64,000 nucleotides of DNA, taken from NCBI RefSeq assembly GCF_014647495.1, contig NZ_BMPH01000009.1, forward strand, positions 1 to 64,000. The letters are read 5' to 3'. Of the stretch, positions 37,021 through 45,773 are shown piece after piece. The position numbers were made by a program, and so were the translations under genes. The DNA comes from Glutamicibacter protophormiae. GTDB lineage: Bacteria; Actinomycetota; Actinomycetes; Actinomycetales; Micrococcaceae. A model generated the notes under the pieces. The model made no database searches. It was not told the origin of the DNA and worked only from the letters and a program-made list of their open reading frames with translations. Each line of letters begins with the position of its first letter. Position 1 is the first letter of the stretch.

Positions 37021-37633
37021 GCGTTTGGACTGTAACGATTTGGCGAAGGCTCTTCCAAGTTCTGGAATAACGAAAGCCGAGTCGCAGAACGCCATCATTG
37101 GTAGGGTGATTTCGTCCGCAGTTTTGTCAAGCTCACCCGGAAAGCGCTCCGTGCCGGGACGCAAGATTCTCAGGAGGATCTTGCCTGCAAATTGCGCAGA
37201 ATTTCAGATCAAGAGGTCATGCTTCGATCAGAAAGTGTCCAAGCACCCAACGAAGCGAAAGCTGACGCCTGGCCGGAGAACACCTTGCTAGGGCCTAGCG
37301 AAGCGGAACCCAACTTGAGCCCCGCGTCCCGCGACCGCAGGCCAACTTGCGCGGACGGGTTCTGCCTGCAGGCACGAAAACGATTGTTTGCGGAGGTGCG
37401 ACAATGGCTGGCAAAGAATGGTTCTGCACCTGTGGATCTTCTTGTTCCGCCGCGTTCCGATGTGACGGTCGAAATGCGCCATATGCTGTTGCCGGTGTAT
37501 GAATTGTCCCGGTAACACGCTGAGGACTGGACAAGATATGTACCTTCTGCGAGCCCAGCCCAGGGGTATCGCACCCAGAGGATATCCGCCGGTAATGCCG
37601 AGTGGATGACACGCCCACTGCGTTGGCCTAGGA
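37021..37633. other. Gene-poor, lower-GC stretch
   Basis: About 600 bases between the TAP-like peptidase promoter and the kinase-PabB stop. Base composition is visibly lower in GC than the surroundings. Short open frames exist on both strands but none has clear coding character, except perhaps a 32-codon Cys-rich frame at 37404-37502. No IS ends, tRNA or repeat was seen. It may be a decayed insertion. Confidence 0.5.
37404..37502 (+). CDS. Possible Cys-rich 32-residue small protein
   Basis: ATG 37404 is preceded by GGAGG (37392-37396) at 7-base spacing. The frame reads MAGKEWFCTCGSSCSAAF, followed by RCDGRNAPYAVAGV and TGA. The pattern CxC-x4-C-x5-C is compact and could bind a metal. Evidence is only a good ribosome binding site and the Cys spacing, within a gene-poor stretch; it may be chance. 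Confidence 0.25.
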   Translation: MAGKEWFCTCGSSCSAAFRCDGRNAPYAVAGV

Positions 37634-39661
37634 CTACTGGCCGGCGGCGGCCATCGGCTGGTTCGGGAACGTCGAGCCCAGAGCGGAGAGCACACCCACG
37701 GATTTGGTGATGACTTCGTCCCATTCATCCTGGGCCACGGAATCGGCGGTGATCGCCCCGCCCAGGCCCAGGCTCAGCCTCCATCCGTCGTCCGTCGTCC
37801 GGTCGCAGACCAGGGTGCGGATGACCACCGAGAAGTCTGCGGATCCGTCAGCGCCCAGATATCCCACCGCACCGGAATACAGTCCGCGCTCGCGCTGGTC
37901 CTCCAGCTCGTCCAGGATTTGCATGGTCGACAGCTTCGGCGCTCCGGTCATGGAGCCGGGCGGGAAGGCCTCCCGCAGCGCCTGCGCGGACAGCGCCGGA
38001 TCGCGCAGCTGGGCGTCGATGGTGGAGACCATCTGGTGCACGGTGGCGTAGCTTTCCACCGCGCAGAGCCGTGCCACGCGCACCGAGCCGGGCACCGCGT
38101 GGTGCGAGAGGTCATTGCGCAGCAGGTCGACGATCATGATGTTTTCCGCGCGGTCCTTGGGGCTGGTCGCCAAGTCCTGCTTCAGCGCCAGGTCTTCAGG
38201 CACGGTGGCCCCGCGCGGTCGGGTTCCCTTGATCGGCTCGGCGCGCAGCAGCCCGGTGGCTCCCAGACTCAGGAAACGCTCCGGGGAAATGCTGGCCACC
38301 TCGGTGCGTCCCATGCGCAGGTAGTGCGCGAAAGGCGCGGGGCTGGAGGTGCGCATCCGGCAGTAGGCCTCGAAGGGGCTGTAGCGCGCGACGGTGGCGG
38401 TCAACTCGGTGGTTAGACAGACCTCGTAGGTGTTTCCCTCGTAAATTTGTTGTTGGGCGCAGGCGATTTTGTCCTTGTAGCCCTGCTCGGTGTCTGCGCA
38501 GGTGAATTCCACCGGCTGCAGGTCCACCGCGAGGCGGTGCTGGACTCCGGCCCCGGCCAGGTGCTCGGTGATCCACTCCCGCAGGTGCACGGGTGCGTGG
38601 ATGGCCATCTGCCCGGTGCGGTGGTTGATGACCAGCACGATATTCGGTGCGAAGAACCCCGCGTCGGGGCGTCCGGAGCGATGCCCGGTTGCCGGCGCGG
38701 TGTCGGAGCCGACCTCCCGCTTGAGCTCGTAGCCCAGGTAGCCGACCCAGGCCGGCAGCGGGTAGTGGTCCGGAATGGTGCCGGCGGCGGGCCACAGGCC
38801 CTGCAACGATTCAAAGAATCCGGGCTGCAGACGCAGGCTGGCCCCGCCGCGCTGCACCGTGGTGCCGACGGACGAGCTCTGCAGCAGGGGATAGGCGTCG
38901 CCGACCGCCAAGGCGATCAGCGAGTACTTGTTGCGGTCCAGCGGATCGGTGAGATGGTGGCTGGTGGATTCCAGCAGGGCTGCATGCTCCAGTCCCTCGG
39001 CCAGCGCTTCGAACAGGGTGGCGGCATCTGCCGGGGCTGCATGGTGCCCGGCCAGCGGCGGAGCGGCGGAGGCCGGTGCGGCGGGCGGAAGCAGATCGCG
39101 CAGGCGGGCCGGCAGGAAGGCGCTGAGTCCGAGCAGCTGCTCGAATGGCGGGTGCGGGCCGTCGGCGTCGAGGACCAGGTCTGCGGCGCTGGGAATGTCG
39201 TCCCGGGACAGGTAGTCCTCTTCCTGGGCGGCCCAGCGCTCCCAATGCGGAGCATAGGTCTGGCCGTCGCGCCGCAGGGCGCGCTGCTTGCGGACCTCGG
39301 GCGGGGCCTGGAGCCAGATGCTCAGGTCGAGCAGGTCGCGGACCTGTCGGTGCGCGGCGCCCACGCCTTCCACGATGACGACCTCTGCAGGGTCGAGACT
39401 GGTGCGGGCGCCGAGCGCGCCGGCATCCCAATCCCATAATGACCAGCTGGCGGTGCGGCCGTGGGCAAGCTGTTCGAGCAGGCCCGAATAGAGATCCAGG
39501 GCGGGCTGGAGCCCGTCCCAGCCGTGATAGAGGTCTTCCAAGCGCAAGATCGCCACCGAGGCGGTTTGGGACAGCTGGTTCGCTAGCAACGATGCCAGGC
39601 TGCTCTTTCCCGAGCCGGAGCGTCCATCAAGAGCAATGAGGTAGGGTCTAGCGGTTTCCAC
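37634..39661 (-). CDS. pabB: P-loop kinase domain fused to aminodeoxychorismate synthase component I
   Basis: This 675-residue protein has two parts. Residues 1 to about 195 form a P-loop kinase of the uridine kinase/AAA-NK type: Walker A GRSGSGKSS (about 13-21), RLEDLYHGWDGL, VVIVEGVGA and RALRRDG. Residues about 215-670 are a chorismate-binding (PabB/TrpE) domain: IKGTRPRG, ENIMIVDLLRNDLS, PPGSMTGAPKLSTMQILDELE and RGLYSGAVGYL. The latter makes aminodeoxychorismate for folate; the IKGT Lys typical of PabB (TrpE has Ala there) is present. A usual partner domain would be the glutaminase PabA, not a kinase. The ORF is continuous. The start overlaps the LMW phosphatase stop by 14 bases, so the two genes are coupled. 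The role of the kinase part is unknown. Confidence 0.88.
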   Translation of the reverse strand: METARPYLIALDGRSGSGKSSLASLLANQLSQTASVAILRLEDLYHGWDGLQPALDLYSGLLEQLAHGRTASWSLWDWDAGALGARTSLDPAEVVIVEGVGAAHRQVRDLLDLSIWLQAPPEVRKQRALRRDGQTYAPHWERWAAQEEDYLSRDDIPSAADLVLDADGPHPPFEQLLGLSAFLPARLRDLLPPAAPASAAPPLAGHHAAPADAATLFEALAEGLEHAALLESTSHHLTDPLDRNKYSLIALAVGDAYPLLQSSSVGTTVQRGGASLRLQPGFFESLQGLWPAAGTIPDHYPLPAWVGYLGYELKREVGSDTAPATGHRSGRPDAGFFAPNIVLVINHRTGQMAIHAPVHLREWITEHLAGAGVQHRLAVDLQPVEFTCADTEQGYKDKIACAQQQIYEGNTYEVCLTTELTATVARYSPFEAYCRMRTSSPAPFAHYLRMGRTEVASISPERFLSLGATGLLRAEPIKGTRPRGATVPEDLALKQDLATSPKDRAENIMIVDLLRNDLSHHAVPGSVRVARLCAVESYATVHQMVSTIDAQLRDPALSAQALREAFPPGSMTGAPKLSTMQILDELEDQRERGLYSGAVGYLGADGSADFSVVIRTLVCDRTTDDGWRLSLGLGGAITADSVAQDEWDEVITKSVGVLSALGSTFPNQPMAAAGQ

Positions 39662-40157
39662 GAGAGGCTATATTACTCCTGACGTAGTCAACGAGTGCAG
39701 GAAGGGCTGCGGAGACGAGCTTCCAGGTCTCGCGGAAGTCTCCCGCGTCGCCGTACCACGGGTCGTAGACTCCCTGGCGGTCGTGGGGTTCGCTGGCGGC
39801 GACGGGGTCGAAGGATCTGAACATGCGCAGCATGGGGCGCTCGCTGGGGTCGATCTCCGTCAATGCCGGAACGAGATCTTCGAAGTGATCGGTGTCCATG
39901 GCCAGTACCAGGTCCACGGCGCCCAGTTCGTCGGCGCCAATAAGGGTTGCGACGTGGTCAGAGGCATCCAGGCCGTGGGCGCGCAGGGTGCTGGCGGCAC
40001 GCGGGTCGATCCCGTTGCCAGCTTCCCCCTCGCTGAGAGCCCGGGAGCAGACCTCGACCTCGGTCACCTCTGCATCGCGCAAGGCGCTTTTCAGCATGTA
40101 CTCGGCCATGGGAGAGCGACAAATATTTCCCGTGCACACGATCATTATCCGGAACAT
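39648..40157 (-). CDS. Low-molecular-weight protein-tyrosine phosphatase
   Basis: This 169-residue enzyme has the P-loop CTGNICRSPMAE (CX5RS, catalytic Cys at residue 8, right at the N-terminus) and the late acid loop YDPWYGD. These are the LMW-PTP hallmarks, so it should dephosphorylate phosphotyrosine. It is upstream of and overlaps the kinase-PabB gene, forming a two-gene unit. A substrate is not evident; relatives in actinobacteria act on capsule regulators or are secreted effectors. Confidence 0.92.
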   Translation of the reverse strand: MFRIMIVCTGNICRSPMAEYMLKSALRDAEVTEVEVCSRALSEGEAGNGIDPRAASTLRAHGLDASDHVATLIGADELGAVDLVLAMDTDHFEDLVPALTEIDPSERPMLRMFRSFDPVAASEPHDRQGVYDPWYGDAGDFRETWKLVSAALPALVDYVRSNIASRGNR

Positions 40158-40259
40158 GACATCAGTCTATGGCCAGTTCACATTTCGATCGAGGGCTACG
40201 CGCAAGATAATCAGCAACGATACGGCAACGATTTGGAGCAACTCCAAAATCGCGGGTGA

Positions 40260-40883
40260 TTAGTGGATAAGGAGCATCATCGCGGCTACGAGGATGAACA
40301 GGACGCCGAAGACGATATTGAGCATCTTGGCTCCGCGCACGGTCGTGGTGAAGCGCTGGAAGCTGCGGGCGGTGCCCGCGAAGAAGAAAAACATCACCAG
40401 CACGTCGACCGCAATGATGGTGCCGATAAAGATGAGGTACTGAGGCAGCAGCGGCTGGTCGGTGCGGATGAATTGCGGCGTGAAGGCCAGGAAGAAGACG
40501 ATCGCCTTCGGGTTCAGCAAGTTCACCAGGATGCCGCGGCGCAACATGGCCCCGCGAGTGAGTGTGCCGCCGGTGCTGGTTCCGTCCGAGGCGACATCGG
40601 GTTTGGACAGGATCATGCGGATGCCCAGGTAGACCAGGTAGGCGGCGCCGGCATAGCGGATGCCCGCGAAGAGCAGCGGGGAGCTGGACACCAGCAGCCC
40701 CACGCCGGCGGCAACGATGACCACGTGGATCAGCAAGGCGATCTGCTGGCCGAGCACTCCCCAGATGGAGGCGCGCCAGCCTTGGCGCATCGAGTTGTTC
40801 ATCGTCTTGATGGCCCCGGCGCCCGGGGTGAAGCTGATGACGATGGATGCGCCGAGAAGTGAAAGCCAAAGTGAAAGTGCCAC
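40260..40883 (-). CDS. LysE/RhtB-family amino-acid exporter
   Basis: This 207-residue protein has six predicted helices. The motif near the start, SFTPGAGAIKTMNNSMRQG, and GAAYLVYLGIRM plus RGILVNLLNPKAIVFFLAFTPQF are typical of LysE/RhtB translocators, which export amino acids such as homoserine, threonine or leucine. The specific substrate cannot be stated. It stands alone on the minus strand. Confidence 0.9.
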   Translation of the reverse strand: MALSLWLSLLGASIVISFTPGAGAIKTMNNSMRQGWRASIWGVLGQQIALLIHVVIVAAGVGLLVSSSPLLFAGIRYAGAAYLVYLGIRMILSKPDVASDGTSTGGTLTRGAMLRRGILVNLLNPKAIVFFLAFTPQFIRTDQPLLPQYLIFIGTIIAVDVLVMFFFFAGTARSFQRFTTTVRGAKMLNIVFGVLFILVAAMMLLIH

Positions 40884-40957
40884 CTGTCTAGGGTAGTGGC
40901 ATCGCCGGGGTTCTTTTCACTCGAAGACCGGTCATGACGGGCGCAATGGCGGGAGGC

Positions 40958-41428
40958 TTATTTGGGCTGGGCAACGACTTCCAGCCGGGCCGCATCCACG
41001 CCGGCGACGGCTCGGGCCATGAAGTCGCTGAGCAGCTCGATCTGCTGCTCGTCGTAGGAGGAGATCAGGTCCGTCATCTTTGCGCCGAGCGGGCGGAACA
41101 TCTCACGTGCCTCGGTCATGGCCTTGTCGGTCAGGGCGATGTGCACGCTGCGGCGGTCCTGCTCGCTGCGGCGGCGGGTGATGTAGCCCAACCGGTCCAG
41201 CCGGTCGAGCATGGCCGTGGTGGCGGGGGAACTGAGTTGCAATTCCCTGCTCAAGTCCCGGGGCGATGGCAGCGTGCCGGCGCGCTGGTACTTCATGATC
41301 ACGGTCAGGCCGTTCATGTCGGTCCGGTGCGTGCCGTAGTGGCCGCCGGTGGATTCCACGTAGCGGTCCGAGGCCTGCCCGAAGTCCTGCAGCAGCTGCA
41401 GCAGTCGGTGGTGGTTGCTCGCTTCCAT
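40958..41428 (-). CDS. MarR-family regulator of the divergent MMPL exporter
   Basis: This 156-residue winged-helix protein has the MarR core: PRDLSRELQLSSPATTAMLDRLDRLGYITRRRSEQDRRSVHIALTDKA holds the recognition helix and wing with the conserved DRR. It is divergent from an MMPL transporter gene with a 112-base AT-rich intergenic region containing two ACT...AGT-type palindromes. It therefore probably represses the transporter and itself until a ligand binds. Confidence 0.92.
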   Translation of the reverse strand: MEASNHHRLLQLLQDFGQASDRYVESTGGHYGTHRTDMNGLTVIMKYQRAGTLPSPRDLSRELQLSSPATTAMLDRLDRLGYITRRRSEQDRRSVHIALTDKAMTEAREMFRPLGAKMTDLISSYDEQQIELLSDFMARAVAGVDAARLEVVAQPK

Positions 41429-41441
41429 CCTTCAATCATAA

Positions 41442-41476
41442 ACTAAGTAAACATTTCCATCATCAAACTAAAAGTT
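41442..41476. promoter_or_regulatory. Candidate MarR operators in the divergent promoter region
   Basis: Two small inverted repeats, ACT-A-AGT (41442-41448) and AACT-AAA-AGTT (41466-41476), lie in the AT-rich 41429-41540 region between the marR-type gene and the MMPL gene. They are in register about 25 bases apart. They are candidate operators; no experiment is implied. Confidence 0.4.
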
Positions 41477-41540
41477 GGTACGCTGGAGCGATAGTCCGCA
41501 GTGGGCGCACGTAATTTGAACCAATTTTGAGGACAGCACC

Positions 41541-43691
41541 ATGTCACATGTAGCGAAAGTCGATGAGCCTGCAGGGCGTTCCATCAGCGGGAAGGGCATT
41601 GCCATCCGGGCGGCAGTCTATTCCCTGCTGATCGTGCTCTGGATCGGCATCGCCGGAGTCGGTGGACCGACCTTCGGCAAGCTCTCGGAAGTCCAGACCA
41701 ACGACCAGACCGCATTCCTGCCGGCCAGCGCGGAAGCCACGCAGGCTCTGGAATGGCAGAACAAGTTCCGCACGAGTGACGCGATTCCCGCGGTGGTGCT
41801 GGTGACCTCCGATGAGGGGGTTGACCAGGAACAGGCAGCAGCGCTCGCCGGGAAACTCTCCGACTTCGAATTCCTCGATGGGCAGGTAACCGGTCCATTC
41901 CTGGCCGAGGACGGCAAGGCGGCGGAATTCATCCTGCCGATCTCCTCGACGGTCAAGGCGGACGAGGGCGTGACCGCGCTGCGGGCCCTGCTGGCCGATA
42001 TCCAGCCGGAGGGCATGCAGGCCTACGTCACCGGCCCCGCCGGGTTCTCCGCAGACCTGATCGAGGCCTTCGGGGGCATCGACGGGGTACTGTTGGGCGT
42101 CGCTCTGGTGGCGGTGCTGGTGATCCTGCTGTTGGTCTACCGTTCGCTGCTGCTCCCGCTGACCGTGCTGATGACGTCGATGGTGGCGCTGTGCGCCGCC
42201 ATCCTGGTGGTCTACTTCATGGCCAAGGAAGGCATCATCCGGCTGGACGGCCAGGCCCAGGGCATCCTCTCGATCCTGGTGATCGGTGCGGCCACGGACT
42301 ACTCGCTGCTGTTCGTCGCCCGCCACAAGGAAGCTCTGTCCTCCGGGCTGAACCGTTGGCAGGCCGTGGCCAAGGCCTGGAAACGCTCGCTGGAACCGAT
42401 CATCGCCTCGGGCGGCACCGTGACAGTTGGCCTGCTGTGCCTGCTCTTCTCCGATTTGAACTCCAACAAGGCGCTGGGCCCGATCGGCGCCTCGGGCATC
42501 GTCTTCTCGATCGTCGCCGCCCTGTCCTTCTTGCCTGCGGTGCTCGGACTGCTGGGCCGCGCCGCCTACTGGCCGTTCCTGCCTAAGCCGCAGGAGGAGG
42601 ATGCCCAGGCTCAGGCCAAGCCGGGGTTGTGGGCCCGCATTGCCACGTTCGTCGCCTCACATCCGCGTCCGATCTGGATGATCACTGCCGTGGTGCTGGC
42701 TATCGGCGCCGCATTCTCGCTGCAGCTCAAGGCCAGCGGCGTGCCGCAAAGCGAGCTGGTGATCGGTGGCTCCGAGGCCCGCGACGGGCAGGTGGCGCTC
42801 GGCGAGCACTTCCCGGGCGGCAGCGGGTCCCCGGCCACCGTAATCGTCGACGAGGCGGAAGCGAACACCACTTTGGACGCGGTGCTGCAGGTGCCCGGCG
42901 TGGATTCGGCCTACCTCCAGGCCGAAGACGGCGGGCCGGCCATGGCGCAGCGCGGCGCTCCGGCCTACACCGTCGAAGGGCGCAACCTCATCTCCGTCAC
43001 CCTGAGCGACGCTGCAGACTCGGACGAGGCCGCGAACACCGTCACGCAGCTGCGCACCACGGTGCACGAGATCAATTCATCGACCCTGGTCGGCGGAACC
43101 ACCGCAACCCAGATGGACAAGAACTCGACCGCGCAGGCGGACCTGTTCAAGATCATCCCGATCACTCTGGTTGCAATCCTGGTCATTCTGATGCTCCTGC
43201 TGCGCTCCATCCTGGCTCCGGTGCTGCTGATCCTCACCACGGTGCTCTCCTACGGGACAGCGATGGGCGTGAGCGCCCTGGTATTCAACAACGTGCTGGA
43301 CTACGTGGGCGCGGACCCTTCGGTGCCGTTGTTCGGCTTCGTGTTCCTCGTGGCACTGGGTGTGGATTACAATATCTTCCTGATGACCAGGGTGCGCGAG
43401 GAGACGCTGGTGCACGGCACGCGGGACGGGATGCGCCGCGGCCTGACTGTCACCGGCGGAGTGATTACCTCCGCGGGCATTGTGCTGGCGGCGACCTTCG
43501 CCGCGCTGGGTGTTGTGCCGATCATGTTCCTGGGGCAGCTGGGCTTCATCGTGGCCTTCGGCGTGCTGCTCGACACGTTCATTGTGCGAAGCCTGCTGGT
43601 CCCGGCGCTCGTCGAGGATATCGGTCCGGCAGTGTGGTGGCCGTCGAAGCTGGCGCACGAGAAAAAGGCCGTTGGCGCCCATCGCAAATAA
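41541..43691 (+). CDS. MMPL-family (RND) exporter
   Basis: This 716-residue protein has the MmpL arrangement: one helix at about residues 25-45, a first periplasmic domain, five helices (about 170-345, with the GxxxDY motif GAATDYSLLFVARHKE), a second extracytoplasmic domain and a second helix set with FLVALGVDYNIFLMTRVREE. The paired Asp-Tyr motifs carry protons in MmpL transporters. It probably exports a lipid or drug under control of the divergent MarR protein. Confidence 0.93.
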   Translation: MSHVAKVDEPAGRSISGKGIAIRAAVYSLLIVLWIGIAGVGGPTFGKLSEVQTNDQTAFLPASAEATQALEWQNKFRTSDAIPAVVLVTSDEGVDQEQAAALAGKLSDFEFLDGQVTGPFLAEDGKAAEFILPISSTVKADEGVTALRALLADIQPEGMQAYVTGPAGFSADLIEAFGGIDGVLLGVALVAVLVILLLVYRSLLLPLTVLMTSMVALCAAILVVYFMAKEGIIRLDGQAQGILSILVIGAATDYSLLFVARHKEALSSGLNRWQAVAKAWKRSLEPIIASGGTVTVGLLCLLFSDLNSNKALGPIGASGIVFSIVAALSFLPAVLGLLGRAAYWPFLPKPQEEDAQAQAKPGLWARIATFVASHPRPIWMITAVVLAIGAAFSLQLKASGVPQSELVIGGSEARDGQVALGEHFPGGSGSPATVIVDEAEANTTLDAVLQVPGVDSAYLQAEDGGPAMAQRGAPAYTVEGRNLISVTLSDAADSDEAANTVTQLRTTVHEINSSTLVGGTTATQMDKNSTAQADLFKIIPITLVAILVILMLLLRSILAPVLLILTTVLSYGTAMGVSALVFNNVLDYVGADPSVPLFGFVFLVALGVDYNIFLMTRVREETLVHGTRDGMRRGLTVTGGVITSAGIVLAATFAALGVVPIMFLGQLGFIVAFGVLLDTFIVRSLLVPALVEDIGPAVWWPSKLAHEKKAVGAHRK

Positions 43692-43741
43692 GCGTCTGCG
43701 AGCGGTGGACGTGGCGGAAATCTCCTGTGATCCGCCCCGTT

Positions 43742-43777
43742 GGCAGGCTCCTGGCCCGGTAAGTCCGGGAGCCTGCC
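43742..43777 (+). terminator. Terminator between the MMPL gene and the helicase gene
   Basis: A 10-bp perfect stem (43742-43751 with 43768-43777) lies about 50 bases after the MMPL stop. The trailing sequence is weak in T. Confidence 0.6.
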
Positions 43778-43779
43778 TG

Positions 43780-43785
43780 TAGACT
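43780..43785 (+). promoter_or_regulatory. -10-like TAGACT upstream of the helicase leader
   Basis: TAGACT matches the frequent actinobacterial -10 form and would place transcription start near 43792, directly before a long stem-loop. No convincing -35 box is visible. Confidence 0.45.
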
Positions 43786-43794
43786 TGGAACTTG

Positions 43795-43842
43795 TACGCA
43801 CCGAAAGCGCAATGCCAGGACGAGCTGGACTGCCGGTGCGTA
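43795..43842 (+). ncRNA. Structured 5' leader of the DEAD-box helicase mRNA
   Basis: TACGCACCG (43795-43803) pairs perfectly with CGGTGCGTA (43834-43842). Inside, GCA/TGC and CCAG/CTGG continue the hairpin. It sits at the expected 5' end of a leader of about 210 nt before the helicase start codon. Long structured leaders are common in cold-inducible helicase and csp mRNAs, which is the suggested role. Confidence 0.5.
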
Positions 43843-44004
43843 TTCGTCGACAGACTTGATTTCCTTTATGCGAAAACTTCCGGATTCCCGGTTTTTTGCG
43901 CGGGCGGCAGGCATTCTCCACGCCGGCCCGCACCGGACTTCCTCCTGGATCGGCGAACCCGAGCGTCGAAAACGACGCGCGAATTCAGAGAGAAAGTTCG
44001 AGCA

Positions 44005-45558
44005 TTGACCTCTACTTTTAGCGCCCTTGGCGTGCCCGCGGCCCTGGTGGACGTGCTGTCCAAGAGCGGCATCGAAACCCCATTCCCGATCCAGGAAGCG
44101 ACCCTTCCCACCACCTTGGCCGGCGGCGACGTCCTGGGCCGCGGCCAGACCGGTTCGGGCAAGACCCTTGCCTTCTCGCTGCCGCTGGTGGCTCGACTGA
44201 GCGAGCGCCCGCAGCGCCGCAAGGCCCGTTTCCCACGCGCCTTGATCATGGCGCCGACCCGCGAACTGGCGACCCAGATCGCCAAGACCGTCGACCCGCT
44301 GGCTGCCGCCAGCGGCCTGCGCACCACCGTGATCTACGGCGGCGTGGCGCAGAGCCGCCAGGAAAAGGCCATGAACGAAGGCGTTGACATTGTCATCGCC
44401 TGCCCCGGCCGCCTGGACGATCTGATCAAGCAGAAGATCGTGGACTTGTCGCAGCTGGAGATCTCCGTGCTGGACGAAGCGGACCACATGGCAGACATGG
44501 GCTTCCTCCCGGTCGTCCGCCGCATCATGGATCGCATGCCGACCGGCATTCAGCACATGTTGTTCTCCGCCACCTTGGACAACGGCGTGGACAAGGTCGT
44601 CAAGCGCTACCTGAGCAGCCCGACCATCCATTCTGTGGATGCTCCCGAGGCCGCGGTGAACACCATGGAACACCACGTTTTCGTGGTCAGCAACGACGAC
44701 AAGAAGGACCTAATCCGCGTGCTGGCGCAGGGTACTTCGCGCCGCATCATGTTCATGCGCACCAAGCACCACGCAAAGAAGATGGCAGTAGTGCTGTCGA
44801 AGGCCGGCGTGCCGACCGTTGACCTGCATGGCAACCTGTCGCAGAACGCCCGCGACCGCAATCTGGCCGCCTTCTCCTCGGGCGAGGCCAAGGTCCTGGT
44901 CGCCACCGACGTGGCAGCGCGCGGCGTGCACGTCGATGGAGTGGAGCTGGTGGTTCACATCGATCCGCCAGCAGAGCACAAGGCCTACACCCACCGCTCC
45001 GGACGTACGGCCCGCGCCGGCTCCAGCGGTACCGTGGTGACCATCTGCACCCCAGACCAGCAGGGCGACGTCGCTACCCTGATGAAGCAGGCCGGGCTGA
45101 AGAAGGTTCCATTCGAGAAGGTCAACCTGAACTCGCAGGTCGTCAAGGACGTCGTGGGCGAAGTTGCTGAACTGGTGCCATACACCGGTCCGGCGAAGCA
45201 GCAGAGCGCTCCGGCCAAGCGCAAGCCTGCCGGCGAATCCGGCGGTTCGCGCGGAGGACGCGGCCAGCGCGGATCGCGCGGCGGCCGCGCATCCAGCGAG
45301 GGACAAAACCCGCAGCGCAGCGAGTCGGGGCGCCGCAATGAACGCGGCCCGAAGGCAACCGGAGAACGTCCAGCCCGCGCTGGCCGCGGAGCAGGTTCCG
45401 ATCGTCCGGCCGGTGCCGGCCGTGGAGCAGGTTCCGAGCGCCCAGCGGGTGCAGGCCGAAGCACGCGCCAAGGCGGCCGCGCCGCCCAGGACGCCTCGGC
45501 CGGCGGCCGTTCACGCGGTCCGCGCCGAGCCACCAGCCCTGCCACCCGCAGCCGCTAA
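44005..45558 (+). CDS. DEAD-box RNA helicase with Arg/Gly-rich tail
   Basis: This 517-residue helicase has the Q-motif region (PFPIQEATLP), motif I GRGQTGSGKT, PTRELATQI, VLDEADHMADMGF, SAT, and in the second domain TDVAARGVHVDGVELVVHID and HRSGRTARAG. A tail of about 120 residues is Arg/Gly/Ala-rich with repeated AGRGAGS(D/E)RPAG units, likely for RNA binding. Homologues (RhlE/CshA-type) remodel RNA in ribosome assembly and cold response. I chose the TTG start at 44005 (Thr-Ser-Thr-Phe-Ser-Ala-Leu-Gly) after AGAGAGAAAG because the upstream frame lacks coding character and contains the leader. Confidence 0.9.
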   Translation: MTSTFSALGVPAALVDVLSKSGIETPFPIQEATLPTTLAGGDVLGRGQTGSGKTLAFSLPLVARLSERPQRRKARFPRALIMAPTRELATQIAKTVDPLAAASGLRTTVIYGGVAQSRQEKAMNEGVDIVIACPGRLDDLIKQKIVDLSQLEISVLDEADHMADMGFLPVVRRIMDRMPTGIQHMLFSATLDNGVDKVVKRYLSSPTIHSVDAPEAAVNTMEHHVFVVSNDDKKDLIRVLAQGTSRRIMFMRTKHHAKKMAVVLSKAGVPTVDLHGNLSQNARDRNLAAFSSGEAKVLVATDVAARGVHVDGVELVVHIDPPAEHKAYTHRSGRTARAGSSGTVVTICTPDQQGDVATLMKQAGLKKVPFEKVNLNSQVVKDVVGEVAELVPYTGPAKQQSAPAKRKPAGESGGSRGGRGQRGSRGGRASSEGQNPQRSESGRRNERGPKATGERPARAGRGAGSDRPAGAGRGAGSERPAGAGRSTRQGGRAAQDASAGGRSRGPRRATSPATRSR

Positions 45559-45597
45559 GCTTTCGGGATAGCCGGATTTCCGGCTGACCACAAGAAG

Positions 45598-45632
45598 ATC
45601 CTCCGCTCCTACATCGGGCGGAGGATTTTTTT
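45598..45632 (+). terminator. Intrinsic terminator of the helicase gene
   Basis: A 9-bp stem (45598-45606 with 45618-45626) is followed by six T (45627-45632). Confidence 0.95.
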
Positions 45633-45773
45633 GCGCTCGTACCCACCGACCCGCCGAGAATACCGCAGACGGGACAAAAGTTTAGCCCCGGCGGATGACC
45701 AGTGGGCGAAATTCCGCATCCTAGGCTTGAAATAGCGAGAGTACCTATTTCACCTAGCCAGGAGCGACTGACG

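Noticed and set aside
37192-37515. Plus-strand frame of 107 codons in the gene-poor stretch
   Set aside because: No ribosome binding site, no recognisable segment and poor codon character; overlapping frames on both strands look equally plausible.
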